Shown in pieces: positions 18,807-28,819 of a DNA stretch of 64,000 bases; position 1 is the stretch's first letter, and each line of letters begins with the position of its first letter. The stretch covers positions 2,776,608-2,840,607 of the forward strand of contig CAVWXT010000005.1 in assembly GCA_963759115.1 (NCBI GenBank), read 5' to 3'. The stretch comes from CAVWXT01 sp963759115. Its GTDB lineage: Bacteria > Planctomycetota > Planctomycetia > Pirellulales > Thermoguttaceae. Both the position numbers and the translations under genes were made by a program. The notes beneath the pieces are model-generated. The model had not been told where the DNA came from. It ran no database searches and saw nothing but the letters and a program-made list of their open reading frames with translations.

Positions 18807-20111
18807 ATGTTGCATAGCGCCAGCCATTGCGAGCCGCTGCCAGTGGCCGAGGAAATCAGCCTCAGTGCCCACGACAAGGACATTCTCCGCCACCTCGCCT
18901 TCGAGTTGGCCGAAATCGCTGCGATGCCGATCCATCATGAAAAGGCCCGGCTATGGCAAAGACTCAACGATTTGGAGTCGGCACGCCCGATGGTCTGGAT
19001 CAACGAGGTCTGCTGGCACGAGATGGACGTGGGCGGCGAGTTGACGCTTCAGACCGAGCACCCTTGGGCCCGCGACCAGGAGCGCGACCTGCGGCGGACG
19101 CTCTACCAGTGGCGGCACTTGCCCGGCGACATGATCATTAATGATTATCTCGCCTGCCCGTTGGCCGTTCACACCACCGCGTTTGGCATCGTCGAGGACG
19201 TGGACGTCGCCAGGACGGACGAGGAGAACGATGTCGTATCCCGGCATTTCAAAATCCAGATTCGCGACTTCTCCGATTTGGAGAAGATCCGGATGCCGCG
19301 CGTGACCCACAACGCGGCAGCCACCGAGTTTCGCTACCAGGCTATGTGTGACGTTTACGCCGATATCATGCCGGTGCGGAAGGTCGGGCAGACGCACCTC
19401 TGGTACACGCCCTGGGATTTCTTGATCCGCTGGTGGGGCGTCAAGGAGGCAATGCTCGACCTGGTGGAACGCCCCGCGCTGGTCCATGCGGCCGTTGACC
19501 GGATGGTCAATGCCTGGATGACCGAGCTCGACCAGTTCGAGGCCCAAAACCTGCTCTCGCTGGACTGCAACAACACCCGGATCGGCTCCGGCGGCTACGG
19601 CTACACGGCTCGCCTGCCGGGCAGCGACTACGATCCGGCCCATGTCCGGCCGCACAACATGTGGGGCTGTTCCAACGCGCAGATCTTCGTCCAGGTCTCG
19701 CCGCGGATGCACTGGGAGTTCGCCGTCGAGCACGACCTCCGCTGGTTGTCGCGTTGGGGGCTCACGTACTACGGTTGCTGCGAGCCGCTGGACCAGAAGA
19801 TCGGCGTCTTGCGGCGGATTCCCAATTTGCGGAAGATTTCCATCAGTCCCTGGTGTGATACGCGGCGGGCAATCGACGAGATCGGGGCGGATTACGTCAT
19901 CAGCCGAAAGCCGAGCCCGGCCATTTTCGCCGAAGACCGATGGCAACCCGAACGGGCCCGGCAAGATCTAACCGATTTCCTGGCGGCCTGCGGCGGCCGC
20001 TGCCACGTGGAGTTGATTATGAAAGACATCTCCACCGTCCGCTACCAGCCGCAACGGCTCTGGGAGTGGGCACATATCGCCGACGAAGTGGTGGAGAAGT
20101 TCGCGCGATGA
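18807..20111 (+). CDS. URO-D superfamily protein (uroporphyrinogen decarboxylase-like, methyltransferase-type)
   Basis: 434 residues, starting 4 bp after the MFS stop. The C-terminal half shows the TIM-barrel pattern of URO-D/MtaA-type enzymes: YTPWDFLIRWWGVKEAM, LVHAAVDRMVNAWM, GLTYYGCCEPLDQKI (histidine or cysteine zinc-site region) and RKISISPWCDTRRAIDEIG. True HemE catalytic arginines of the N-terminus are not seen, so a tetrapyrrole decarboxylase is unlikely. Similar proteins in Planctomycetes and Lentisphaerae sit beside sugar transporters and glycosidases and have no known role. Soluble, cytoplasmic. Confidence 0.8.
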   Translation: MLHSASHCEPLPVAEEISLSAHDKDILRHLAFELAEIAAMPIHHEKARLWQRLNDLESARPMVWINEVCWHEMDVGGELTLQTEHPWARDQERDLRRTLYQWRHLPGDMIINDYLACPLAVHTTAFGIVEDVDVARTDEENDVVSRHFKIQIRDFSDLEKIRMPRVTHNAAATEFRYQAMCDVYADIMPVRKVGQTHLWYTPWDFLIRWWGVKEAMLDLVERPALVHAAVDRMVNAWMTELDQFEAQNLLSLDCNNTRIGSGGYGYTARLPGSDYDPAHVRPHNMWGCSNAQIFVQVSPRMHWEFAVEHDLRWLSRWGLTYYGCCEPLDQKIGVLRRIPNLRKISISPWCDTRRAIDEIGADYVISRKPSPAIFAEDRWQPERARQDLTDFLAACGGRCHVELIMKDISTVRYQPQRLWEWAHIADEVVEKFAR

Positions 20112-20248
20112 ATGGTCGAGATGCTTGATGCGAATCGGCTGGTCTGTTATGTTTGCGGTGCCACCCGGCCAACGGGTATGGCGGTTCACAGTGCATGGTC
20201 GTATTGCCCGCCGAGAAGATCGTCAGCGGACAGAAAGGTGAGACAAGA

Positions 20249-22915
20249 ATGAGACAGCTTACGACTCGAATCATTACTTGGGCGGTGATTCTTTTGCCGT
20301 TGAACACCTACGCCGTTGCGAAGGAAATCCCCGTGGTCGTCGGTGCGGACGCAAGTGATGCGGAAAAGTTCGCGGCCGAAGAACTGACGGCACATCTTCA
20401 GCACCTCTACCCGGACGAACGCTTCCCCGTGGCGACTACTGCGCCCGGCGGCGCCACGCATATCCTGCTGGGCACCGTGAAGTCGCAGCCCAAACTGGCC
20501 AAGTACCTGCCGGCGGCCGGACTGGCGAAGCCGGAAAGCTTCCTCGTCTGTACGGCCAAGGAGGGCGGCGCCGAGATCGGGGTTATCGCCGGAGCTGACC
20601 CGCGGGGAGTCCTTTACGGCGTCTATGGATTGCTGGAAAAGCTGGGATACGGCTTCTACTTGTCGTACAACACGGAACCGCCACCGCGGCCCGGACAGTT
20701 GAAGCTGACGGACTGGACGGTGTCCGACGCACCGCTTTTCCCCGACCGGGCCGTCTTTCCCTGGCACAACTTCTTGAGCGGTTCCTCCGCTTGGGACTTG
20801 CCCGAATGGCAACGTTGGCTGACCCAAATCGGGCGGATGCGCTACAACACGGTGATGGTCCACTGCTACGGAAACAGCCCCATTTTCACCTTTGACTTCC
20901 GCGGCAAGACCAAGCCGGTGGGCTATTTCACGTCCACCGCCAAGGGCCGAGAATGGGGCACTCAGCACGTCAACGACGTCCGCCGCCTGTTCGGCGGCGA
21001 GAGTTTCACGGGCCCCGTCTTCGGCGGCAAGATTTCGATGGTCCCGGACGAAAAGCGCACCGAGGCCGCCATCGGTCTGATGCAGCAAGTCTTCAAGTTG
21101 GCGCACAGCCGCGGGTTCCATGTCTCCTTCGTGTTGGACGTGGAGACCCCCGAATCGAACCCGCAAGAACTGATTCGCCAACTGCCCCCCGGTGCCCGCT
21201 TGGGGAGCGGCGAGTGCCAACTGGCCAATCCCGACACGCCGGAGGGCTACGAGTATTACCGGGCGGAGATCTCGACGCTGATGAAACTGTATCCGGAGAT
21301 CGACCGCTTGATCTTGTTTTATCGTTTTGAGGAGATACCGTGGCGCGACGTCAAGGTGCAGGATTTTCCGGAGGCATGGCAGGCGCAGTTTGCCGCGGCG
21401 GTGCAGAAGAACCCGCGGCTGCGCAACGACCTCAAGGCCGTGCCGATGTTCGTATTGGCGAAAATGATGACGGCAGTCAGCCGCGTGCTCCGCGAGCTGG
21501 GCCGCGCCGACGTGGAGCTGTCCGGCTCGGCCTTTGCCCATGAATTCCTCCCCGCCGCCGATCAGTTCCTCCCGCCCGAGGTGAGCCTGGTGATGATGGA
21601 CCAGACGGAGAGCATCGAAGTCGCGGGGATGGGCGATCTCCTCAAGAGCGTCGGCGACCACCGGAAGCTGTACCCCGTGTTCTGGGCCAACCACGACGGC
21701 CGCGGATACCTGATCCGGCCCCACACGCCCTACGCGAACTTCTCCACGTTCCTGCGATCTGCGAACTGCACCGGCCTGAGCATCATCCATTGGAACACCC
21801 GCACGATGGATATCTACTTTAAGAGCCTGGGGGCGCAATTGTGGCAAGCGACCCAGGACCAGCCCCTGGCGGAGACCGCGCGGGAAATGGCCGCGCATAC
21901 CTTTGGCGAGTCTGCCCGGCAGACCGGCGGCGAATATCTCCTCCGCTGGGTCACCGATGCGCCCAACTTTGCCCGCGAGACCTCGGACCGCTTCGTCAGT
22001 TCCATCCTCAAGGACCCGCCGGGCGTTGCCGCCAGATGCCAGCAGCGGCTGGATCTGCTGGCCAAGGTTTCGCAAGCTCCGTTGGCTCCCTCAGGACGGC
22101 AGTGGGTCGAATACTTCAGCGGCCTGGAGCGGTTCGTCATAGCCTTCTTCCAGTCGCAAACGGCTTTCGAGGAGGCTCAGGCCCTGCGGGAGGAAGGCCG
22201 CTTGGAACAGGCCCGGCAGGCGTTGGCCCGTTGCAAGCCGGAGGCCATCATCCGGCAATATGCCGAGGTGTTGTCACCGGCGGCGCTGGGCGGCATCACC
22301 AAGGGGGAACAGGGCATTCTCGTCTCGATGAACCTCCGCTGGCTGCCCTATATCGTCAGCGAGCGGCAGGCCGAGGGCCTCGAACTGGTCCGCCTCCGTT
22401 TTGAGCCGACTTTCCATGATCCCTTGGCGATGGACAGCGGTGCGAGCACCTTCTTTTTCGACAAGCAGCAACGCCTCTGGAAAGGCTTGGGGGAGAGGGA
22501 AACGGGCATGCCGGTGTTCGTGGAAAGCCCGGATACCCCGCCCGACGAGCTTTTAAGTTGTGGCGTGAAGATCGAGCAGAAGATCTTGGGGAAGGGGCTG
22601 ATATTTGAGCTTGGCCCCGTCATGGGCGATAAGCTGCCGCCGGGACGATATACCGTGCAGTTGATCTTTGCCCCCAAGCCCGCGTTTGCCGACGTCACCT
22701 TCCGGGGTTCTCCGACGCTGCTGCCGGCGGTGGAGAAATTGACGATCCCCAGCGGCGGCACGCAGCCCGTCCGGATCACCCGCACCCTGGAAGTCACGCA
22801 GGGGGCGGTGAAGGTCATGATCTTCCCGACGTTCGGGACGGTTTACCTCTGCGGCGCCATCCTGGAGCCTGCGGCTGGCGCTTCGGCGGCGATTCCTCAT
22901 TCGTTGACGCCCTGA
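20249..22915 (+). CDS. Secreted glucuronidase-like protein with GH67/GH115-type N-domain (DUF4838-related)
   Basis: About 889 residues from ATG 20249, chosen because AGGTGAG lies 6-7 bases upstream; the frame is open farther 5'. MRQLTTRIITWAVILLPLNT is a signal peptide. Residues about 25-160 (ADASDAEKFAAEELTAHL, LYGVYGLLEKLGYGFYL) form the alpha-glucuronidase N-terminal-like domain. The middle is barrel-like (FPWHNFLSGSSAWDLPEW, RMRYNTVMVHCYGNS, FHVSFVLDVETPESNP). The C-terminal 150 residues (GPVMGDKLPPGRYTVQL) look like a beta-sandwich. Catalytic residues cannot be named with confidence. Intact, the longest gene in the window without a frame break. Confidence 0.8.
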   Translation: MRQLTTRIITWAVILLPLNTYAVAKEIPVVVGADASDAEKFAAEELTAHLQHLYPDERFPVATTAPGGATHILLGTVKSQPKLAKYLPAAGLAKPESFLVCTAKEGGAEIGVIAGADPRGVLYGVYGLLEKLGYGFYLSYNTEPPPRPGQLKLTDWTVSDAPLFPDRAVFPWHNFLSGSSAWDLPEWQRWLTQIGRMRYNTVMVHCYGNSPIFTFDFRGKTKPVGYFTSTAKGREWGTQHVNDVRRLFGGESFTGPVFGGKISMVPDEKRTEAAIGLMQQVFKLAHSRGFHVSFVLDVETPESNPQELIRQLPPGARLGSGECQLANPDTPEGYEYYRAEISTLMKLYPEIDRLILFYRFEEIPWRDVKVQDFPEAWQAQFAAAVQKNPRLRNDLKAVPMFVLAKMMTAVSRVLRELGRADVELSGSAFAHEFLPAADQFLPPEVSLVMMDQTESIEVAGMGDLLKSVGDHRKLYPVFWANHDGRGYLIRPHTPYANFSTFLRSANCTGLSIIHWNTRTMDIYFKSLGAQLWQATQDQPLAETAREMAAHTFGESARQTGGEYLLRWVTDAPNFARETSDRFVSSILKDPPGVAARCQQRLDLLAKVSQAPLAPSGRQWVEYFSGLERFVIAFFQSQTAFEEAQALREEGRLEQARQALARCKPEAIIRQYAEVLSPAALGGITKGEQGILVSMNLRWLPYIVSERQAEGLELVRLRFEPTFHDPLAMDSGASTFFFDKQQRLWKGLGERETGMPVFVESPDTPPDELLSCGVKIEQKILGKGLIFELGPVMGDKLPPGRYTVQLIFAPKPAFADVTFRGSPTLLPAVEKLTIPSGGTQPVRITRTLEVTQGAVKVMIFPTFGTVYLCGAILEPAAGASAAIPHSLTP

Positions 22916-23001
22916 TTGGGCCAATTTCTTCTATGGACGGTGCGTTCGCTGCTGCGTCAGGGCCTCGGCCAAGGGCCGTTGAACATTCCAGGAGGGCGAC
23001 A

Positions 23002-23310
23002 CTGTCGCCAGTTCCCAAGCGTATCGTCATCACCGGCGTCAGCCGGGGGCTGGGCCGGGCCCTCGTCGACGGCTTCGTCGCCCGCGGGCATATCGTTTTT
23101 GGTTGCGCCCGCTCGGCGGAGGCGATCGCCGAGCTGCACCGCCGCTATCCCTCTCCGAACGGCTTCGCCGTGGTCGACGTGATCGGCTCCGGCAGCGGCG
23201 GCGGGAAGCCCGAGCGGGTGCTGGAGATCATGCTGGACGAACTGGCGAAGGTCGAGTTCGACGGGGAGGTGCGTATCGTGCGGTTCAGGAAAGCGACGAA
23301 GGGACGCTAG
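23002..23310 (+). pseudogene. Truncated short-chain dehydrogenase fused to an unrelated tail
   Basis: A strong ribosome site (AGGAGGG) stands about 5 bases before CTG 23002, where SPVPKRIVITGVSRGLGRAL follows; the glycine-rich TGVSRGLG is the SDR cofactor motif, so an original ATG has probably become CTG. Homology to SDR proteins lasts to about FAVVDV (23180). From there the same frame reads GGGKPERVLEIMLDELAKV and ends RKATKGR at 23310, which is not SDR and looks like the tail of another gene. The catalytic YxxxK part is absent. The protein, if made, is not a working dehydrogenase. Confidence 0.6.
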
Positions 23311-23315
23311 GCAAC

Positions 23316-23586
23316 ATGACCGATATCAAGAGTCCTCGACTGCTCTACACCAAGGGTGCCCTGTTCGTGCTTGGGGGCGTCATGGCTTCGGGGTTGATCC
23401 TTGCGGAATGCCCCACCGTGAAGGTCGCCCTGTTGCTCGGCATCGCCGTCTGGTGCTTCGCACGAGCCTACTACTTCGCCTTCTACGTCATCGAACACTA
23501 CATCGACCCGAGCTACAAGTTTGCCGGGATCACCCTCGTTCATCTCGTATCTGCTCCGGAGACGTCGTGGAGGCAAGGACAGGTGA
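23316..23586 (+). CDS. Small membrane protein (about 90 residues), frameshifted near its end
   Basis: MTDIKSPRLLYTKGALFVLGG begins 5 bp after the previous stop. Two hydrophobic spans (ALFVLGGVMASGLILAE and VALLLGIAVWCFARAYYF) precede FYVIEHYIDPSYKF, a pattern I associate with small planctomycete membrane proteins of unknown role. Near 23525 the frame changes; the better continuation is FISYLLRRRRGGKDR, ending at TGA 23584-23586, a basic cytoplasmic tail. The uncorrected frame continues to 23957 as unrelated sequence. Confidence 0.55.
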
Positions 23587-24333
23587 GTGGCATCGCCGCC
23601 CAAACGGTAAGGATCCTTACCACGCACCGCCCCCCACGCCACGGCAAGTTTCACGCGCGAGACTCCGGCAAGAAGCCCCCGCAAGCCGCGAAAAGGTTCG
23701 CACCGAACATTTTCCCCGCTGTCGGGTTTTTCACTGTGGAATGCCGCCGCCGGCCGGCAGCCGAGATTCTTCCCACTGTGGGAACAAGTGATGATGACCG
23801 ATGTTCAGATTCAAACACGAGCCTCCGCCGAGGCGCAGATGTCTGCGCCTGGTCAGGCACGGCACCCGTCGGCCAACCGGTCAATTTGACCAGTTCACGG
23901 TCTCGTGCGAGGGAACCGGCACTCCTTGCAAAATCGCCGTTTGCAACCAGTCCGTGATGCCGTTCCAGAACCACTTTCGCCCGACTCCCGGATACTCCCA
24001 ACGACATCGGCAGGCAACAGGGAGTCCGGGAAGGCGTGCAAGTGGAAGCTGGGCGAGAGACTGATGGGGATGATGGAAGAGGTGTTGACTGATACTACTA
24101 TCCCTTCCCCTTCGAGCATCCTTGTTTGCAACGTCGTTGCCGAATCGCTTCGGGAACGACCGGAACAGGTCGGCTTGCGACCGAAAAGGGTATTCCCTTC
24201 GATACTGAGGACGGACTGGGACTCAAAACTGGTCGAGGCGGGGCTAGGATGGCTTTCCCGGACGGCTGCCTGAGGGAACATGACGGGGACGGTGCGCACA
24301 GGCGCACGAGGACATGACGAGGAGGCGGACAAC
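23587..24333. other. Intergenic stretch with two palindromes; no convincing gene
   Basis: Open frames here lack ribosome sites and family resemblance. The stretch contains the palindrome TTCCCACTGTGGGAA at 23770-23784, a degenerate copy of it near 23729-23743, and a degenerate copy of the CGTGTTCGGA-type palindrome at 23799-23819. The same two palindrome types are also close together near 57.4 kb, so this is decayed repeat sequence. A 69-codon frame at 24064-24273 cannot be supported. Confidence 0.5.
23770..23784. repeat. Palindrome TTCCCACTGTGGGAA
   Basis: Seven-base arms around one base. The near-identical ACTTCCCA / TGGGAAGT palindrome is at 57446-57464, also intergenic and also within about 50 bases of a CGTGTTCGGA-type palindrome. 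Confidence 0.55.
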
Positions 24334-24688
24334 ATGAGCGAAGACGAAGCGAGGAAGACAACGATCCGGAGCGCCGACGCCGAACGCGGCAGGCGGGCGG
24401 CGGTCATGCCCTTCGGCAAGTTCGCCGGACTTACGGTCGCGCTGGTCTACGAGCGGCAACCGTCGTATCTCGCCTGGTTTTACGAGAACCGTGGACGGGT
24501 GCGAGGAGGTCAAGGAGGCGATCAGGGCGCTGGACGGCATCGAGGAGCGCCTGGCGACGTTCCGGCAGCGACGGCAGCCTTCGCCGAAGCCTTTGAGTCC
24601 CGCGCAGCAGGAGGTCGAGCGGCTGATGGAACGGTTCTCGGCACAGAAGATCGACAAGACGTGCATGGATCTGTTCAGAGAGGGGTGA
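24334..24688 (+). CDS. DUF3820-like small protein, one frameshift
   Basis: ATG 24334 follows AGGAGG at good spacing. MSEDEARKTTIRSADAERG leads to MPFGKFAGLTVALVYERQPSYLAWFYEN, which matches the MPFGKxxG..YLxW core of DUF3820 (putative quorum-sensing-regulated virulence-factor family, function unknown, often beside exonuclease domains). Near 24487 the frame changes and continues DGCEEVKEAIRALDGIEE to the stop at 24688, giving about 117 residues. The second half is helical and charged. The uncorrected frame is glycine/arginine nonsense. Confidence 0.65.
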
Positions 24689-24856
24689 CGAGGACGGGCA
24701 GTACAGGACAAGCAAGAACCGCACGTTCGGTCGAGCGTTACCTGCTCGCCATGTTCCCGTGTCCACTGAAACTGGAAGAGGCTTCTTCCAGCCATCCCTT
24801 CCACGGAAAGGACAGACAAATAAGCAGCGGGCCTATCATGTGACACCTGCAAGAAC

Positions 24857-25507
24857 TCACGGTTGGCTGATCACATCAGTTCCATGAATTGCCTGTGCAA
24901 GGTTGTCACAAAACCGATAGCCGATCTTTGGCGGCTTTCCCAGACCCTTTGGTCGTATTCTGAGTTCTCGCGGCAATTCGATATGGTAAGCCAGCCATCT
25001 GCCGCATGTCACGGTCAAAGTTTCGCTTGCTTGCAAGCCCAGCTCAGCAAATTCTCCGCATACAGACAACTGTCGAAGCCCTTTGGCACGGGATTCGGAA
25101 AGGCGTTCCCGAAGTCCGTCTGCGAGTGCGATGGAGAACCTGTCATTCTCTGATGTTCCGGATGAAATCTCGATCTTGTGCCTGGCATTCGTTCCTCCAT
25201 GTCCGTGAATCTCCACCAATACCCTCGGGTTCCAGGCTGCTATCTGCACCGAATAATCGGTCTGAAGGGATTTGTTCGCATCGACAAAGTAGTTGCAGGC
25301 AACGACACTGCAACAACCGAGCGTCTCTGCAAGATACCGACCGAGATAGCCAGCATTCTCGTCTGCGGGTCTGCGTTTGGGACATCGTAGAAACTTCGTT
25401 CCAGCCGGGGCATGATGAGGAACGCCGACCACGATGTCTTTACGACCGCGTTCCTCAATGATCATTAGCGACACGTCGTTCAGCCCAAGCATCAGTTCCT
25501 TTCGCAT
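24857..25507 (-). CDS. Probable N-formylglutamate amidohydrolase-like protein
   Basis: About 216 residues from ATG 25507 (an in-frame ATG at 25528 is also possible). The segments KDIVVGVPHHAPAG, RPADENAGYLGRYLA, CNYFVDANKS and RVLVEIHGHGG, with the last supplying histidines after an acidic residue, resemble the zinc-dependent amidohydrolase fold of HutG-type N-formylglutamate amidohydrolases (HH, E-N and ExHxHG elements). It has no signal peptide. Neighbouring genes do not concern histidine breakdown, so the true substrate is open; other peptide or N-acyl amino-acid amidases share this fold. Confidence 0.55.
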   Translation of the reverse strand: MRKELMLGLNDVSLMIIEERGRKDIVVGVPHHAPAGTKFLRCPKRRPADENAGYLGRYLAETLGCCSVVACNYFVDANKSLQTDYSVQIAAWNPRVLVEIHGHGGTNARHKIEISSGTSENDRFSIALADGLRERLSESRAKGLRQLSVCGEFAELGLQASETLTVTCGRWLAYHIELPRELRIRPKGLGKPPKIGYRFCDNLAQAIHGTDVISQP

Positions 25508-25537
25508 ACCCGCTCTCCTTGTCTTCATAAAAGATAG

Positions 25538-25753
25538 CTACTTCTCCCGCCCCTCCAGGATCTCGCAGTTGGGATACCGCTCCCGCAGCTTGTGCTTCGC
25601 CTCCTCGATGTCCTTCGCCTGGATAACGACGTTCCCGACGATGCCGCCGCCCTTGGTCTTGATCTTGAAGACGAACTTCTTGTACTCGCCTGCCAGCACC
25701 GCCGAACAGGACAGCAGCGACAGGCAGACCGTAATGAATGTTCGACGTTTCAT
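25538..25753 (-). CDS. Small secreted protein of unknown function
   Basis: 71 residues: MKRRTFITVCLSLLSCSAVLA is a signal peptide, followed by a compact domain EYKKFVFKIKTKGGGIVGNVV with an alpha-helical IQAKDIEEAKHKLRERYP, ending EGREK. Its ATG (25751-25753) overlaps the stop of the kinase gene by ATGA, so it is translationally coupled to the kinase and probably acts with it. No family name is known to me. Confidence 0.75.
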   Translation of the reverse strand: MKRRTFITVCLSLLSCSAVLAGEYKKFVFKIKTKGGGIVGNVVIQAKDIEEAKHKLRERYPNCEILEGREK

Positions 25754-27329
25754 GGCGACAGTTCCTTTTCTTCCGCTTCCCGTGGTTCCCGCAGTTGCCA
25801 GTCGAACTGGCAGCCGCCGCTGCCCCAGTTGCAATAGCCGTGGACGGCCTTGCCGTCCGGCTCCAGGATCGCCGTCCGGGTCTGCGGCAGCCACTTGTCG
25901 GGCGGATGCGGCTGCACGTGGACGAGCTTGGCGGTGATGTGCCCGTCCCTGTCGATCCTCCCCTCCATGCGCCAGCTCACGGCTTCGCCCTCATGTTGGT
26001 AGGTGGTAGTTGCCACGAACTCGTCGCCGTACTGGCGCACGTCCACGAACATTCCCTCTCCCTCCGACTCGCACCAGCGTCCGGCAATGAGCGGGTATTC
26101 GCTGGTCGTCCGCCAGGTCGGCTTCACGGGCAGATCCAGGGGGTGTTCTTGTTGCTGTCGCTTGGCGACGGGTATCAACTGGGCGGTGATGGCGGTGTCC
26201 AATCCGGCCTGCTGTAGTGACAAGGTGACCCACGACTGTCCGTCCCATTCCGGCGGAGCCCATTGCTGCAAGTCCAGTTCGTAGCGGTCGTGCCTGCCGA
26301 GATCCACGTATTCGTCCGGCACGTCGTGCTTTCCCCACTGGGGATTCACGTTCACCCTGTTTCTCTCCACTACCCCGAAACCGACCGCGACCCTCTTGGT
26401 GTAGCCCGAGCCGACGTGGTAATCGACCATGAGCCCCGCGAGCGAGTTCCTGGCCAGCCGCTCAAGGTTCGGCGAAGCGGTCACCACCGCGTCCAGAAGA
26501 CGAATCCCCTTGAGTTCCAGTCCCGCGTAACGCGCTCCGGGGCCGGTCGTTCCGTTGTCGCTGACTTCCAGTACGAGGTTGGCGGTGCGGGCGAAACCGT
26601 GCGCCTTTCCGGGAAAGACTTGCACGCGGCGGTTCAGCACCTCAAGGTCGGCAGGTTGCCCTTCCAGGTCCTTCAGCCTCTGCTCGATCATCGCCCTTTG
26701 CGGCCCCGAAGCCGGGACTGCCTGCCGGTACCAGTGTGCCGCCCGCTGCTGAGCGCCTTTCCAGACCACGCCGACCTCGCCTCCCGCGAAGTCCCACCAG
26801 CTGTCGCCAAGCTTCAACTTCTCCTGCGGCGAGGCGATCTCCTTCAACTCTGCCGTCGCCAGCCGTCTCAGCCGGTCGTCGCTGCACTCGGCCAGCAACG
26901 GCAACCCTTCCGCCCACTTGTTCTCCTCGAAGCACAGGCGTTTGCCGCGGGCAAGGTTCGTTTCGGCACCTGTCGAGCCGACCTTCGGCTTCGGTTCGTT
27001 ACCGGGCCGACCCTGGGGTACTATGTCGGGAAGCAGGAATGCGAATCCTGCGACCACCAAAGCTACAACAAGGGTGCCGGCAATCCTACGCCACCGCTTC
27101 CTCGTCGGCGCGGCGTGCTGTTCCAGAGCCGAAATCACCTCTGCCATTGACTGGTAGCGGTCTTCCGGCCTCTTGGCGACCATCTTCCGAAACACCCAGT
27201 CCAGCCACTTAGGCGCGGCGGGGCATGCCTTCCGCAGCGACGGGGCGGGACGCTCCCGGTGGGCTACCAGCCGCTCCATGACCGTCTCGCCGCCGAAGAC
27301 CGGCTGTCCGGTCAGGAGGAAGTAATGGG
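25750..27329 (-). pseudogene. Ser/Thr protein kinase, C-terminal two thirds (separated from its N-part by an IS110/IS1111 element)
   Basis: Begins in mid-kinase at HYFLLTGQPVFGGETVMERL, followed by WVFRKMVAKRPEDRYQSM (end of the kinase fold), a membrane span (GTLVVALVVAGFAFLLP), a module LGDSWWDFAGGEVGVVWKGAQQRAAHWYR, an extracytoplasmic domain (GLELKGIRLLDAVVTASPNL to VPDEYVDLGRHDRYELDL), and a final beta-rich domain EYPLIAGRWCESEGEG to ILEPDGKAVHGY. The WWD and extracytoplasmic domains recur in the gene at 39392-40450; the final domain recurs at the N-terminus of the GH26-like protein at 32194. Removing 27330-28952 and one flanking GGG joins this part in frame to the N-part at 28953-29803 (GCTHYFLLTG). 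Confidence 0.85.
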
Positions 27330-27400
27330 ATGAAACGCTGCCTCGCCGAGGCGAAAATGGGTGGTTGTATCGAAACCCCATTTCACCCCAGGAGGCAGCC

Positions 27401-28580
27401 ATGAATCCTTGTGCATTAGGATGGGATAACCATCGCAAGTTCAGTAAGGTCAGTTTAATGGAACAAACGCCCGAAGGCGAGATCCGCGCAGTGGAACGGG
27501 CGCGGCTGGAACATGACGACAAACAGGCGATGCGCGCCTGGTTGTCGCACCTGGACCCGGAAATCCCCGTGGCCCTGGAGGCCACCTTCGGCTGGCCCTG
27601 GGTGGCCGATCTGCTGGAAGAGTTGGGCCATCCCGTCCACCTGGGCCATCCGCCGGTGATCCGCGCCCTGGCCAAGCACGAGGCCAAGACCGACCGCTGC
27701 GACAGCGACCGGCTGGGAAAGTTTCAGCTTCGCGGCATCTTGCCGGAGAGTTATCTCGCGCCGCCGGAAGTCCGCCAGCGACGGGAACGAACCCGTTACC
27801 GCATGGCGCTGTCGGCGCTGCGGACGGCCGTGAAGAACCGGGCCCAAGCCGTCCTGCACCGTCACGGAATCCTCCACGACTTCAGCGACTTGTTCGGCAA
27901 GGCCGGGCGACGCTTTTTGGACGAGTTGGCTCTGCCCGAGGGCTCGCGGCAAGCCCTGCAAGGATGCCTCCAATTGCTCGATTCGCTGACGTTGTTGATC
28001 GGCGAAGTCGAGCAATGGATGATCGAGAACCTGGAAGCAGACGACCTCGTGCGGCTGTTGATGACCATCCCGGGTGTGGGCCTGATTCTGGCCCACGTGA
28101 TTCGGGCGGAGATTGGCGAGATCGAGCGTTTTCCCACGTTCCGGCACTTGGCCAGCTACGCCGGCCTGGCGCCGGTGAGCGACGACACGGCGGGCCGCGA
28201 AGGGCCGCGGCATTGCAGCAGCGCCTGCAATCACGTGCTGCGTTGGGCACTGATCGAGGCCGTGCATGGCGTGCAACGCACCAAAGGCCCGCACGGTTTT
28301 CGGCTGCGGCAGTTCTACGCGAGACTGTGCGGCACGGGCCGGCCGAAGGGCCGCAAGAGCTTCGGCGAAAGTGGCCGTGGCCCATGAGCTTTCCAAAGTG
28401 GTCCACGTGGTGTGGACCAAGCGTGTGCCGTACGCCGATACGCCGCCGCCACGGCCAGGCAGCCGTCCAGGGCGGCCTGAACCCAAGGAGATCCCGACTG
28501 CGAAGACAACATTGCGCTCGGACCAGCCCCGTCACCCTATGGTCCGCCGCCGGGCAACCGTCGGCCAGACCCGTAAGTAA
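27401..28580 (+). CDS. IS110/IS1111-family transposase, one frameshift
   Basis: ATG 27401 follows AGGAGG at 5 bases. The N-terminal DEDD half shows LGWDNHRKFSKVSL, ALEATFGWPWVADLLEE and AKHEAKTDRCDSDRLGKF (the K-TDRxDSxxL element). The C-terminal half shows IPGVGLILAHVIRAEIGEI and FPTFRHLASYAGLAPV (helix-hairpin-helix and transposase-20 domain). Near 28345, after RPKGRK, the frame shifts; the other frame gives AKVAVAHELSKVVHVVW and ends MVRRRATVGQTRK at 28580, the normal tail. The uncorrected frame stops at 28387. Whether the copy is active depends on this break being real. Confidence 0.85.
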
Positions 28581-28792
28581 TTGGGCCGTTCGATGCCGCA
28601 TACCCATTTTGTGCCGGGCGGGTCGCCTGGCGGCCGGCACCAAGAATGTTCCGGTCGCAAGCGGCTGCCCCAACACGTAGGGATAGTTGGTTTTACTCAA
28701 ACCGCGAAATGCTGTCGGACCACACGGGTTTATCGCAGTTGGACCACAAGTTGATGAGGAGGATAACCAAGAGTTGAGACGACGCGAAAAAA

Positions 28793-28819
28793 GGCCTGTC
28801 CCGCGAAGCGAGACAGGCC
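28793..28819 (-). terminator. Intrinsic terminator (minus strand) inside the IS element
   Basis: GGCCTGTC..CGC and GCG..GACAGGCC pair over 12 positions with one mismatch and a 3-base loop; read on the minus strand the stem is followed by TTTTTTC. It lies 134 bases inside the IS and faces transcripts arriving from the split kinase gene, so it should stop them before the kinase C-part. Confidence 0.7.

Noticed and set aside
20186..22075. 629-codon minus-strand frame
   Set aside because: Antisense to the glucuronidase-like gene and without any recognisable domain.
24064..24273. 69-codon frame before the DUF3820-like gene
   Set aside because: No ribosome site, no recognisable pattern, and it lies in worn repeat sequence.
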